Assembly (NCBI GenBank): GCA_035772405.1
Contig: JAYKKM010000047.1
Location: 3,514,001-3,578,000 of the forward strand
Length of the DNA: 64,000 nucleotides
Direction: 5' to 3'
Origin: Chrysogorgia sp. JL179-B06
Lineage: Eukaryota; Cnidaria; Anthozoa; Scleralcyonacea; Chrysogorgiidae
Made by a program: the position numbers and the translations under genes. The notes beneath the pieces are model-generated. The model was not told the origin of the DNA and made no database searches. It saw only the letters and a list, made by a program, of their open reading frames with translations. Shown piece by piece: positions 17,614 through 26,737 of this stretch; within the stretch, counting starts at the first letter, position 1, and each line of letters starts with the position of its first letter.

Positions 17614-18312
17614 ATGCGAAAGTTGACGGTATTCATTGAAGGTGCGGAAAAAGTTGTGTCCTTTGACAACAGTGTGATGGTCACACACGATAACCCGTAC
17701 ATTATGGTCAAGACAGCCACTGTGTTTTGGGACTACCACAACACAACAAATGACGACAGCGTTCGGGTCCTCACGCTGGATGACTCTGGGGTAGGCGTTG
17801 TTAAGAAGATTAGAGTGGGTGAAGGGTACTTTATCTTTGACGCGTTGGTCAAAGTCTTAAAACGTGAGTCTAACAAGCATAAGGTAAATCTCGAGATAGA
17901 GAGACTGACACCCACGGGTAAATGTAGGGTTAAGGTTAGTAGCTTAGCTGTGTTAGACACCCTTGGGCCTCTACTTGGTTTCGCGAAGGGTGAGGCGATT
18001 AAGGGCGACTCACAGTGGCACATTAGCCCAAACGAGGTCGACATGTATAGAGGTCTGAAGTACGTGGAAGTTTCGTGTGACATCGTCGAGACGGAGAGCA
18101 ATGTGGGTATTGATGGAAAGCGTAGCAATGTGATCACAACATTGCCAATACCCACCGAACAGTCTTTGAAAGGGTCAGTGCAACGCCATGTGGACATCGA
18201 GTCAAAGGTGGGTATTAAAAAAGGTGTTTACTCAAGTATGACGTTTCGCGTCAAACCAAATAACGATAGTCTCAAAATTGGCGCGGTGCTATTGGAACTG
18301 TATATTGTGTGA
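17614..18312 (+). CDS. Minor capsid (penton-like, single jelly-roll) protein
   Basis: 232 residues from the ATG at 17614. The frame is open further upstream, but that part overlaps the opposite gene. The sequence is beta-rich with LDTLGPLLGFAKGEAI (near 110-125), then GLKYVEVSCDIVETESNVGI and NVITTLPIP. This layout matches the minor capsid proteins of Polintons, with the LLGF and Y-V-x-C-D-I landmarks. It would form the five-fold vertices of an icosahedral capsid. It is the first gene of the right plus-strand block and is followed after 5 bases by the integrase. The assignment rests on motifs and gene order. Confidence 0.75.
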   Translation: MRKLTVFIEGAEKVVSFDNSVMVTHDNPYIMVKTATVFWDYHNTTNDDSVRVLTLDDSGVGVVKKIRVGEGYFIFDALVKVLKRESNKHKVNLEIERLTPTGKCRVKVSSLAVLDTLGPLLGFAKGEAIKGDSQWHISPNEVDMYRGLKYVEVSCDIVETESNVGIDGKRSNVITTLPIPTEQSLKGSVQRHVDIESKVGIKKGVYSSMTFRVKPNNDSLKIGAVLLELYIV

Positions 18313-18317
18313 ATTAT

Positions 18318-19421
18318 ATGGAGCTTGGTGTGGAGACAGAGCAGGGGTTGAGAGACATCTATTATAATCCCAAGACAGGGTACACTGGTGCAGAGAGGTT
18401 GTATCAAAGTGCATTGGGAGACGGATTGAAAGTAACTAGAAAAACAGTGAAAAAATGGTTGACCACGCAGGACACTTACACTAGGTACAAACCCATTGTG
18501 AGAAGGCATAAGTTCCGCGCGACTTTTGTTGGATTTCTTGGTGAAGAGCTCCAAATGGATCTAGTGGACATGAGTAAGTACTCAAAACAGAATGGCGGTT
18601 ATTACTGGATATTGACAGGCATTGAAATATTGAGTAGATACGCTTTTGGAATTGCAGTTTATAGAAAAGACACTAAGAGCATGACTAAGGCTGTTGGAAA
18701 ATTGTTGGTTGACTTTAAAGACCGGTTTGGGACCACACCTAAGTTAGCGCAATTTGATGATGGACTTGAGTTCTACAACGTCGGTGTGAAAAGTTTACTG
18801 AAAAAACATGGTGTCGAATATTTCAGCACTAAGAGTGATAAAAAGGCTGCTGTTGTCGAGCGTTTTAATAGAAGTCTGAAGAGCATTATGTGGAAGTACT
18901 TTTACGCACGTGGGACGTACAAGTGGATTGACGCTTTGGATCAGTTTGTGGACAATTACAATAGCAATGTGAATCGCGGCATTATGATGAAGCCAAAGGA
19001 TGTCAATAAGTCGAATGAAGGCGAAGTGTGGACCACTTTGTTTGGTCATCAATTTGCGGACAACCCATTGCCGAAGTTCAAGGTTGGCCAATCAGTGAGA
19101 ATTAGTAAATACAAGAGTGTGTTCACAAAGGGCTATGAAGCCAACTTCACTGAAGAGCTGTTTAAAGTGGTAAAGGTTATTCGTGGTGATCCGAATGTGT
19201 ACGAAATTGAGGACATAAGTGGTGAACAGATTATTGGGAAGTTTTACGAACAGGAATTATCGCTGGTCAATAAGAAACATGGTGGTGATGTGTACAGAGT
19301 TGAGAAGGTGTTGAAAAGAAAGAAAGTCAGAGGGAAGAAGATGGCGCTGGTCAAGTGGTTAGGTTATGATAGCAAACATAATTCATGGATACCAGAAAGC
19401 GATATTCAAAATGTGAGCTAA
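18318..19421 (+). CDS. int: Retroviral-type (rve) integrase with chromodomain
   Basis: 367 residues from the ATG at 18318. The rve catalytic core shows all three acidic residues: LQMDLVDM (D near 81), LAQFDDGLEF (D near 147) and AAVVERFNRS (E near 181), a D,D-35-E-like spacing. An SH3-like segment (FKVGQSVRISKYKSVF) follows, and then a C-terminal chromodomain (YRVEKVLKRKK...LVKWLGYDSKHNSWIPESDI, near 325-364). It inserts the linear element and makes the 6-bp duplication. The chromodomain may steer insertion to marked chromatin. It appears intact, in line with the clean ends of the element. Confidence 0.95.
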   Translation: MELGVETEQGLRDIYYNPKTGYTGAERLYQSALGDGLKVTRKTVKKWLTTQDTYTRYKPIVRRHKFRATFVGFLGEELQMDLVDMSKYSKQNGGYYWILTGIEILSRYAFGIAVYRKDTKSMTKAVGKLLVDFKDRFGTTPKLAQFDDGLEFYNVGVKSLLKKHGVEYFSTKSDKKAAVVERFNRSLKSIMWKYFYARGTYKWIDALDQFVDNYNSNVNRGIMMKPKDVNKSNEGEVWTTLFGHQFADNPLPKFKVGQSVRISKYKSVFTKGYEANFTEELFKVVKVIRGDPNVYEIEDISGEQIIGKFYEQELSLVNKKHGGDVYRVEKVLKRKKVRGKKMALVKWLGYDSKHNSWIPESDIQNVS

Positions 19422-19427
19422 TGTAAT

Positions 19428-20849
19428 ATGGCTGAAGGTGGGGAAGGTTTTGACGAGATTGAGATGGAGAACCTTGGTAGAGTCTACACTGATGATCAAA
19501 TAGATGCCGAACTTGAAAGTGTTACTCAAGACTACATTTTACTTGACGATAAGTACGTCGACGACGTTATGCCCGACGTTGAGCGTGTTGAGTACGATAA
19601 ATTGTTCGATAAAATGATTAGATTACAGAATGAGCAAGAGAGGAGGTTTCGAGAAAAAGAGACGTCATTTATCGACACTGACGATGGTAAGACGGTGACA
19701 ATAAGGGGAACCAACACAGAAGTCCCAACAGTGGAGTTTGTTGAACAGGAGTCATATGGTGACGTCAATGACGTAAGTTTTAGTATAGCTTTTGAAGAGG
19801 AGGAGGAAATTAAGAAAAGACTGGGTGAGCTAAAAGCGTCCAACAAAGAGCTAACAGAAAACAATGTAAAAAGAATCAAGCTAATAAGTAGGAAAATACG
19901 TAAATTGAGCAAAAAGGCACTCGGCCAAGACGACGCGTCAAGGAAAATAGTCAACAGGTCGCAGGTTACGGACTCGGGGGCTATTCTTTTCAAACCGATA
20001 AACAAAGATGGTAAATATGGAAAACCCAAACGAATTCTAATACCTGGGAAAAAAGGTTTGATCTACAGTAAAGATACGAGTAGTAAAAACGCGATTGAGC
20101 AGTTCAAACAGTTAGTTAGTCAAATCCCTGAGAGCACAGAGACAACGGCTGTCACAACAGAAGTAACCCCAGATGACTTCCCAGTAATTGAGACAAGAGT
20201 GGGCTATGTCGACATAGCTGGGCTATCACCAGACGAAAACCGCGAGCTGAATGGTGTGCTTAATCCAAGTGATGGTGTGTTGCGTGAATCAAGAGTGGGT
20301 GATGATGGCGCACTGCAAGTGCAGGCAGACCACTTTCAAGAGACGATAGATGAGACGAATGAAAGAATAGCAGAGCTCGATAAAAAAAAAGACCTTACGA
20401 TTGCAGAGAATGAAGAGTACATTGATCTACACGAAAGAGTGATTGGACTTACGCAAGCTAAATACAGAACTTTAGGACAGCGAGAAATAGAGGAGGTTAG
20501 AGAGCAACAAGAGATCGACATTGACAGGTTTCAGAGATTTAAGGAATGGGCTAAAGAAAATATGGTTGGGTTGAGCGCTGTGGCAATTTCAGTGGCTGGG
20601 ATTATAACAACTATTATTATCGCTGGGAGGTCCGCTGTTGTGAAAGGCGCTATGGCCACGAGGTCATTTGCGCAGGCTGTTAAGAACGCAATCGCGAAGA
20701 TGGGTCCATGGGCTGTTGGGTTGGCTAATTTAGTTTACAATGCGTTGACGTTGGGTGCGAAGGGTCTCGCATGGTTGGCTCAAAATCTGTGGGTACTCGC
20801 GGTGGTACTTGCGTGGTTTGTGTATGATTATTACAAGCTAAAACGGTAG
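19428..20849 (+). CDS. Acidic coiled-coil protein with three C-terminal membrane helices
   Basis: 473 residues. The N-terminal approximately 370 residues are very acidic, with predicted coiled coils (EEEEEIKKRLGELKASNKEL near 125-145; ETIDETNERIAELDKKKDL near 305-325). Hydrophobic segments follow at about 379-401, 428-447 and 452-469 (NLWVLAVVLAWFVYDYY). A protein of this layout, with a conserved LWxLAVVLA-like tail, sits next to the capsid gene in many Polintons as far as I recall. A virion internal-membrane or scaffolding role is likely but unproven. Gaps of 6 and 22 bp separate it from the integrase and capsid genes. Confidence 0.7.
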   Translation: MAEGGEGFDEIEMENLGRVYTDDQIDAELESVTQDYILLDDKYVDDVMPDVERVEYDKLFDKMIRLQNEQERRFREKETSFIDTDDGKTVTIRGTNTEVPTVEFVEQESYGDVNDVSFSIAFEEEEEIKKRLGELKASNKELTENNVKRIKLISRKIRKLSKKALGQDDASRKIVNRSQVTDSGAILFKPINKDGKYGKPKRILIPGKKGLIYSKDTSSKNAIEQFKQLVSQIPESTETTAVTTEVTPDDFPVIETRVGYVDIAGLSPDENRELNGVLNPSDGVLRESRVGDDGALQVQADHFQETIDETNERIAELDKKKDLTIAENEEYIDLHERVIGLTQAKYRTLGQREIEEVREQQEIDIDRFQRFKEWAKENMVGLSAVAISVAGIITTIIIAGRSAVVKGAMATRSFAQAVKNAIAKMGPWAVGLANLVYNALTLGAKGLAWLAQNLWVLAVVLAWFVYDYYKLKR

Positions 20850-20871
20850 TGATAAAACATATGTAAAGTAT

Positions 20872-22110
20872 ATGAACGCCACGTCAGCAGAGTTGAGCCC
20901 CGGTTTTAGACGAGCGACCATGGGTGTCATAAAAGGGGCGAGAACACAGCACGTGATCACGTTGAACCCTAACAAAGTCAGCCCTGGTGAAGAACTTTAC
21001 ATCGATGTACCGAAGCTCAAGGTTAGTAGCTGCTTGGTGCCTGGATCGTTGGGTCTAGTGTTCGACTTTAAGAACGCGAACGCCAAAAGTTGGTTCTTGA
21101 ATAATGTGAGCAAGTTGCTTTGTGAGAAGCTTGTTGTGAAACTAGCTGGGGAAACTGTGTACGACAACAATGGGGAAAATTACACTGGTGTTTATCGTGA
21201 CCTTTGGGAAAGCATCACTGTGCGAAATCAAATGATTGATTATGGTATCGCTGGTGAGAACTTGAGAAAGCTAATTTCTAAGGATGACAGTGGCGCGACG
21301 AGTGGAGACGTTGTTAAGGTTAGTGACGCATTGATGTTTAGCGTGATCGGAACGAAACAGCGAATAAAGCTTGGTAAAATCATGAATGACCACGGGTTGT
21401 ACGCTCCTTTTAGCATGAACAACAACTTGCAGTACGTCATCACACTTCCGAAGGCCGCAGACATCATGGTGGCGCAATCCGGTAGCGCTGTGGGTGGGTA
21501 CACTCTGGAGAACCTCGAGCTCGAGTACGAAACGATCGATAACCAGGAGCTCGCTGATGAAATAGCGTCAGGCTATGCAAGTGGTCGTAGTTTGTCGTAC
21601 GAGCACGTTACGTTGATGAAAACCACCGAATGGGACAAAGGCACGACCATTGTGAACGAGAACATTAATCTACCAAGAAAAAGCATGAAGGCAATCGTGT
21701 TGCTATTCACGAATAAGGTGCGAGCAGACAGTGAGGAGTTTCTTTTCCCAAATATCGAGAGTGTTAGAGTCACGATTGAAGGTGTGCCAAATAGTGTGTA
21801 CTCGCAAGGCATTCCGAAGTCGAAGTTCTATGCAGAAGCGAAACGATTGTTTGGGTTGGGTGAAGAGCACGCTCAGTTCATGACCATACAGAAATTCTAT
21901 AAAAATAGTTTTGCGTTGGTCATCGACTTGAGGAGCGTCCAAGATAATTACAACGTCGCCACTGGTAAAAAAATTGTGAACACACAATCTGGCGTGCTTC
22001 TTGAGATCACTAAAAAAGCGACGGCTGCAAATGTTATGTGCAGGGTGTTTGTGATGAGTGATGGACTGGTCAACTTCATGAACAATGGGTTGCAGTCAAT
22101 CCAGTATTAA
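20872..22110 (+). CDS. mcp: Major capsid protein (double jelly-roll)
   Basis: 412 residues. The Polinton/adintovirus MCP landmarks are seen: FFDFKN-like VFDFKNANAKSWF (near 64-76), ETVYDNNGENYTGVYRDLW (near 94-112), LELEYETIDNQELADEIASG (near 214-233) and INLPRKSMKAIVLLF (near 263-277). Length and the two successive beta-rich halves fit a double jelly-roll fold, which forms pseudo-hexameric capsomers of icosahedral virions. The frame is intact. It is followed after 15 bases by the packaging ATPase, the usual order for this lineage. Confidence 0.92.
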   Translation: MNATSAELSPGFRRATMGVIKGARTQHVITLNPNKVSPGEELYIDVPKLKVSSCLVPGSLGLVFDFKNANAKSWFLNNVSKLLCEKLVVKLAGETVYDNNGENYTGVYRDLWESITVRNQMIDYGIAGENLRKLISKDDSGATSGDVVKVSDALMFSVIGTKQRIKLGKIMNDHGLYAPFSMNNNLQYVITLPKAADIMVAQSGSAVGGYTLENLELEYETIDNQELADEIASGYASGRSLSYEHVTLMKTTEWDKGTTIVNENINLPRKSMKAIVLLFTNKVRADSEEFLFPNIESVRVTIEGVPNSVYSQGIPKSKFYAEAKRLFGLGEEHAQFMTIQKFYKNSFALVIDLRSVQDNYNVATGKKIVNTQSGVLLEITKKATAANVMCRVFVMSDGLVNFMNNGLQSIQY

Positions 22111-22125
22111 ATCAAACGTGAGTTA

Positions 22126-22703
22126 ATGGAGACTCCGTTTAATATGTTAATTGTTGGTATGACAGCTTGTGGTAAGACGCATTATTTGCTGGAAACATTG
22201 GAATCTGAGTACTTTAGTAAATTTGACTACATTGTGTTGATTTGTCCTACCAAGATTGGAAATATGTTCATGACCCTGACGTGCTAGCAATAGACTGCAC
22301 ACAGGACAATGTCGACGCTGTTCTCAAGTGTGTGACTAACATTTTTAAAGGCACTAACACTCTAATTGTGTTAGACGACTGTGCAAGTTCTCAAGATGTC
22401 AAGAATAGGACTAGTCAATTGGTCAACTTGGCTTTTAGTGCGCGACATTTTACGCTGAGCGTTATTGTCATCACACAACAACTGACGTCGATCGCAAAAC
22501 CGTATAGAGAAAACATTAGTAAGCTCGTTTGCTTCTACTGCCCGATTAGGAGTGATATGAAGGTCGTTATCGACGATTACCTTGGAAACATTAGCAGAGA
22601 AAAATCGTCGACGATTGTGACCGCACTAAAAAATAATAAGTACGCCAGACTTGAAATCTCGCTGCGTTATCCATACAGTTACGAAGTCGTTATTCCGCAA
22701 TAA
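22126..22703 (+). pseudogene. FtsK/HerA-type genome-packaging ATPase, frameshifted
   Basis: The first frame, from the ATG at 22126, carries the P-loop IVGMTACGKTHYLLE and FDYIVLICPT. It runs to a stop at 22285-22287. The second frame, open through 22703, carries the continuation, including Walker B TLIVLDDCA and the sensor-like ITQQLTSI. Homology passes from one frame to the other near 22250, so a small indel breaks the gene there. The family packs linear DNA into capsids. The break may be a real inactivating mutation or an assembly error. Ribosomal frameshifting is less likely, as no slippery heptamer is evident. The rest of both halves is free of stops. Confidence 0.85.
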
Positions 22704-22706
22704 GAT

Positions 22707-23228
22707 ATGGGTATAAGTAGTAACGTGATGGTGAAACGCAAAAGCGATGAAAATCCCACGATTGAGGAATTAGTTGAGGACACTCAAGCCGCTAGCACCT
22801 CGACTGTGGACACTGACGACATTGACGTTAGGAGAGCTGAACTTATTAGACTGTCTGGTGATGGTGTGGTGAGCCAGTCTGAAGCGTACATTAAAAAAGC
22901 GTCCGCAAAGGTTATCGACAAGATATGGCGCCAACACGAGTTGAAGAGAATGGAAATTGCAAACGCTTTTCTCACCGACTTGCTAATCAGCAAATTCGCT
23001 AGCCTACTGGATGGGTTGAACGCTATTGAGAACTCTGACGAACTAAATGACGAGTTGCAGAAAGACCCGTTATTAAAGAAAGACGTCGAGAGCATTGTTG
23101 CGATTGTGACGCCGTACGTGCCTTTCTTAGGCTTGTTGTCGGGAGGAATTATAACGTCGAAACATGTGTACGATCACCATTTTAAAAGTGAGGTGGCAAC
23201 CACTGAAAACAGTGAACAAACGGACTAA
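22707..23228 (+). CDS. Helical Polinton protein with C-terminal membrane segment, ending in TIR
   Basis: 173 residues. It begins MGISSN (Gly2, but no Ser6, so only a weak myristoylation candidate). An acidic, Ser/Thr-rich N-terminus is followed by amphipathic helices (RRAELIRLSGDGVVSQSEAY, KVIDKIWRQHELKRMEIANA). A hydrophobic stretch lies near 140-158 (TPYVPFLGLLSGGII). The last nine codons fall in the right TIR and encode TTENSEQTD, exactly as at the end of PolB. Function unknown; its place right after the ATPase and capsid genes suggests a virion role. Confidence 0.7.
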   Translation: MGISSNVMVKRKSDENPTIEELVEDTQAASTSTVDTDDIDVRRAELIRLSGDGVVSQSEAYIKKASAKVIDKIWRQHELKRMEIANAFLTDLLISKFASLLDGLNAIENSDELNDELQKDPLLKKDVESIVAIVTPYVPFLGLLSGGIITSKHVYDHHFKSEVATTENSEQTD

Positions 23229-23909
23229 TTCGTAAAATAGTTGGCTATTTGTTAGTCAATGTTGTTAGCCAATCAAAAGAGCACCATTTGGATAAACATT
23301 ACCACTAGAATCAAAATCTAGTGGTTTTTTTTCGCGCGTGAATCGGGACAGCAGTAGTTTGTTAAAAAATGTGAAAATGTTGAAATACGTGAAAATGTTG
23401 AAACGACACTTTTTTTAAATATGTGAAAATTGTGAAACGGCACTTTCTATTGAAATGTCATATTACTAGCGTATAAATCAAGTTTTTGGGGGTTCGCGAT
23501 TTGGCGATGTTTTGGCGTTTATATTCGCGTTCGACATCGAATGTGCTGTGTGAAAATGCCTGGGCTCGTGCCGCATATTTTTTTTTTCTAAAAATAGAAA
23601 GTGTCGCTTCGTCATTTTATATTTTTCCAGATATGTGAAAAACGCTTGGGGTCCCACACTCTACTTTTTTTGAAACGACACTTTCTATTTTTTAAAAACA
23701 TGTAAAAATATTGAAATGTCACATTATTAGCGTATAAATCGGGTTTGTGGTCTTATTTAATGCATATTATAAATTTAGAATTACCGAAATGACATCGAAT
23801 TTTGGGGGTTTGGGATTTGGCGCAAATTTGGCGATGTTTTGGTGATTATATTCGCGTTCAACATTGAATGTGCCAAAATTGGGCTCGCACCCCCACTCTC
23901 TATACTACT
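23199..23909. repeat. Polinton right terminal inverted repeat (711 bp)
   Basis: Reverse complement of 6283-6993. It contains the last nine codons and stop of the outermost plus-strand gene, a hairpin with T-run, and AT-rich internal sub-repeats (GAAACGACACTTTCTAT, several times). Confidence 0.95.
23302..23324 (+). terminator. Hairpin plus T8 after last Polinton gene
   Basis: CCACTAGA-ATCAAAA-TCTAGTGG followed by eight T residues (23325-23332), about 75 bases after the stop at 23228. It is the mirror image of the structure after PolB. Confidence 0.5.
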
Positions 23910-23915
23910 ATGGGA
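23910..23915 (+). repeat. Polinton target site duplication, right copy
   Basis: ATGGGA, identical to 6277-6282. Confidence 0.93.
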
Positions 23916-24663
23916 CATTAGAATTAAGGTTTATTAAGAATTTGTCGCATTTTTATCCAATTTTCAGTTTTATTTCCGTGCTGCTGAATCGTTCTTGATA
24001 TTGTAAAACGTACGATATTTTGTTCGATGTTTGCTATCATTCACTCCAGTTGCGAAATTGCGAACGAATGATGTCTTTTGCATGGCTTGATAATTATGGC
24101 TTGATAATTTTGTGCAGTGCTATAGATTTAAGAAATACCTAATGGATTTCCGTGTTTGGATAACGTGATCCAAACACGCGGGATGTTAATTAAGAGACTT
24201 GAGAAAAGCGTAAAAAAACACGAGCCGATATGCTTTTTAAAACGTTATGGTTCAATTGAAAAAGGAAGACATTCACAAAAATCGAGTTTCAAACTTATAA
24301 AGACAGAGGATGGCCAGATAAAAATTTCTCTTTTCCCGGTTGTGACGTCACACGCATATCGAGAATACATCCAAGATGGCGGACAATGATTCAGGTTAGC
24401 AACTTTGAAAGTGTAATTAATACGCTTTACGAGCATTTTTACAACCTCAAACTACTATATTCCGGCTATTGAAGTTACGTACTTTGATCGAAAAAGTACT
24501 TATATTTTGTTGCCAATGTCCTTTAATTTAATTTGATGGTTTGCAATCAATTCCTTTGAGAATCAAATGTAGCAAGAAAGGTCCCGTATAGCAAAAGAAA
24601 GTTACACCAACATAACCCGGGGTACACCAAGATGCATGCAAGTATATATGTTAATTGACTTAC
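23916..24663. other. Intron of gene A, right part
   Basis: No gene seen. It contains the partner (23928-24023) of the diverged direct repeat at 6110-6197, a TIR-like CCAAACACG pair around 24150-24180, and AT-rich filler. It ends at the splice donor of gene A exon 1 (GTAAGT on the minus strand at 24663). Confidence 0.6.
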
Positions 24664-25486
24664 CTAAAACTTGCAAAGTTGCTGTATCAGCTAAGGGAAT
24701 GGCTGGAGACGCTACAAAGTTTCCCACAACTGTTATGAACAGCAGTAGCAAAAATATCCCATCATTCTCGTGGTGCGTAGTACTCGTGGCAGTTTCGTCT
24801 GCAACCTTGAAGTTCGTGATCGCTTGAAGCGACCAAGGTGAATGGCCAAGAGTATTTAGCTCGTCAAACTTCTGTTCCTTTTTCTGTTTTTCGAATTCGA
24901 GCATGGCTTCGTAGACAGTATTGTTTCCAGTAAAACGTTCTTGCTTCACAATTGTTTCTTTTTCCTTAGTAGCCACATTGAAATGGCTTCTTTTGCTCAT
25001 GTTTGGTGTACTGTTATTGTGTAATTCTACGCTGTTTATTTTCGTAGATTCGGTATTTACATGAATGGCATTGCCGGCTATCATGTCGGTTAGCCGGGTT
25101 CCGTTAGCGTCACATGGCTCATGGTCTATTGGACGTTTCACTAGTGACAAACAGCAATTCGAGGACAACCAAGCTGCCAGGGCAACCATAAATATCAACT
25201 TGGGTTTGCCAAACCTATCCGCAACGATCCCCCAAACTGAATTGCTCACGAATTGCATGGAGAACCGCATTCCGATAAGTATCCCAGTCTCTTGTGCTGA
25301 GAGCCACAGCTGTTTATAGAAGATGGCAAAATACGGGAAAATGCAACCGACAGCCGAGAAAAATAGGAAATAAAAACATTTGTATGGCAAAAGCTTAGTG
25401 TTAATCTTCGGACAATGGCGACTTGCTGGTGTTTCCTTGTCGTTGGCTTGCCCAGATTCCGTTGGCAGAGCGTGTTCGGCTTCCAT
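24664..25486 (-). CDS. MFSD6-like transporter gene A, first coding exon
   Basis: Starts at the ATG at 25486 (MEAEHALPTE); the frame is open further up only to a TTG. The first transmembrane helices carry the family signature CFYFLFFSAVGCIFPYFAIF and GILIGMRFSMQFVSNSVWG, followed by VADRFGKPKLIF, the MFS cytoplasmic loop. A long variable extracellular loop (about residues 115-230) has several N-x-S/T sites. Another helix (GIFLLLLFITVVGNFV) leads to LADTATLQVLG at the donor. Phase 1 joins to the exon at 1209-2119. Gene B has the corresponding sequence without a break. The substrate is unknown; MFSD6 proteins are plasma-membrane MFS members. Confidence 0.85.
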
Positions 25487-26155
25487 GTTAACAAGCAAGA
25501 CAGATCATAAAGACGTCCGTAGTGGTCGGGCTCACGACGTTGTCGTTGTTGATAAATATCTGACTGGCTTATCTCTGAAATTATCGCTCGACTCATAAAT
25601 GGCATAATCTTTGACTGCCAACTGGTACCGGTTCCTGGTAACAATATTCCTGCAATCGGAATGTAATTGTGAAAATCTATAATGATTATATATATATTCA
25701 CCTAACGTTTCACTCTAACGAAGGGCCTTGTTTAATGCTTTAACGAGGTACTCCTAAATCAGTATTACACTATACTAGCTGGTTTATAGATATATAACTA
25801 AAAATGTATACATATATATGAATGTATATTATGATGAAAAACTAATAATATGATGTAAATATAGGAGTTACAAAAAAGAGAACACAAAAATAATCATACA
25901 CCGAATTAATAAAGCCATTAATATTCTTTTGATTGTACATTGTAGTCACTTCCTGTCTTCTCATTGGCTAAGCGCGTTAATTGTGGGAATCAGCGCAACC
26001 TACAGATTAGTGAATAATCTGCTGTTTACTAATTTGTAGGTTGCGCCCGCAATGCGAGATTTCCTAACGAGCGGTAGCTTTCCACACAAGCAAAAACAAC
26101 ATGACTGCTCGATTTTCGTCTTCCACTGTAGAAGAAATCGAAAAATTACTTACAA
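25487..26155. other. Upstream region of gene A
   Basis: No coding sequence recognised beyond the likely 5' leader of gene A. AT-rich, with a short inverted repeat at about 25990-26050 (GCGCAACCTACA and its complement TGTAGGTTGCGC). Confidence 0.5.
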
Positions 26156-26737
26156 TACCGTAGAATCTCGAAAGTCGCCGAGGCGGCTACTTTCTAAATT
26201 AGTGACCTCTTAAGCCTGTTTTCCACTAGGCGGAATTTTCGCACGCAGCGGCATTTTTCTTTGTCTTTTCTCATCAGTTCTGCCCGATGGCTCACAAAAC
26301 AAAGAAAAATTCCGCTCCGCGCGGAAAATTCCGTCAAGTGGAAAACCGGCCTAAGGGCGGCTACTTTCGGATGGGCGGTTACTTTCGGAGGGCGCTTACT
26401 TTCGGGTTGTTACTTTTAGCATCGGCCAAGTTTTAACCACTACTGTACATTTTGCACAACGTTTCAAAGTTTTGTTTTATTTTGATTAAATTACATAAGA
26501 GTTGTTACTCGATACCGAATATTCAGATACCGCGAAATGGAAGAGGACGTCTGAACGATGACAAAACAAACTTATAACTACTGTCTGAAATTCCTGAATC
26601 TTTGATATTACTGTTTTATACATGTTTTAATATATACATGCCATTTAAAATAAATTGTTACAACTTATTTATACAATAGTTATAGACATCGGAAGGGGCT
26701 ACTTTCGGGGGGCGGTTACTTTCGAGATTCTACGGTA
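26156..26737. mobile_element. Non-autonomous TIR element with internal foldback
   Basis: Ends TACCGTAGAATCTCGAAAGT and its reverse complement (to 26737), with degenerate GGCGGTTACTTTCGG repeats inside both ends. An internal foldback lies at about 26218-26355 (TTTTCCACTAGGCGGAATTTT and near-complement). No protein. Confidence 0.7.

Larger units (their letters stand above)
6283..23909. mobile_element. Complete Polinton/Maverick element (17,627 bp)
   Basis: Direct sequence evidence is a 6-bp duplication ATGGGA on both sides, ends AGTAGTATAG...CTATACTACT, and 711-bp inverted terminal repeats. Coding evidence is a protein-primed PolB, rve integrase with chromodomain, double jelly-roll capsid protein, minor capsid protein and packaging ATPase, the hallmark set of Polintons (virus-like self-synthesising transposons). 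About 18 genes are tightly packed in four strand blocks. The near-identical TIRs and open frames suggest a recent insertion. The ATPase gene has one frameshift, and no maturation protease was recognised. The element sits in an intron of MFSD6-like gene A. Confidence 0.97.

Noticed and set aside
22242..22287. Programmed ribosomal frameshift in the ATPase
   Set aside because: No clear slippery heptamer or downstream structure noticed, and related elements encode this protein in one frame; a mutation is simpler.
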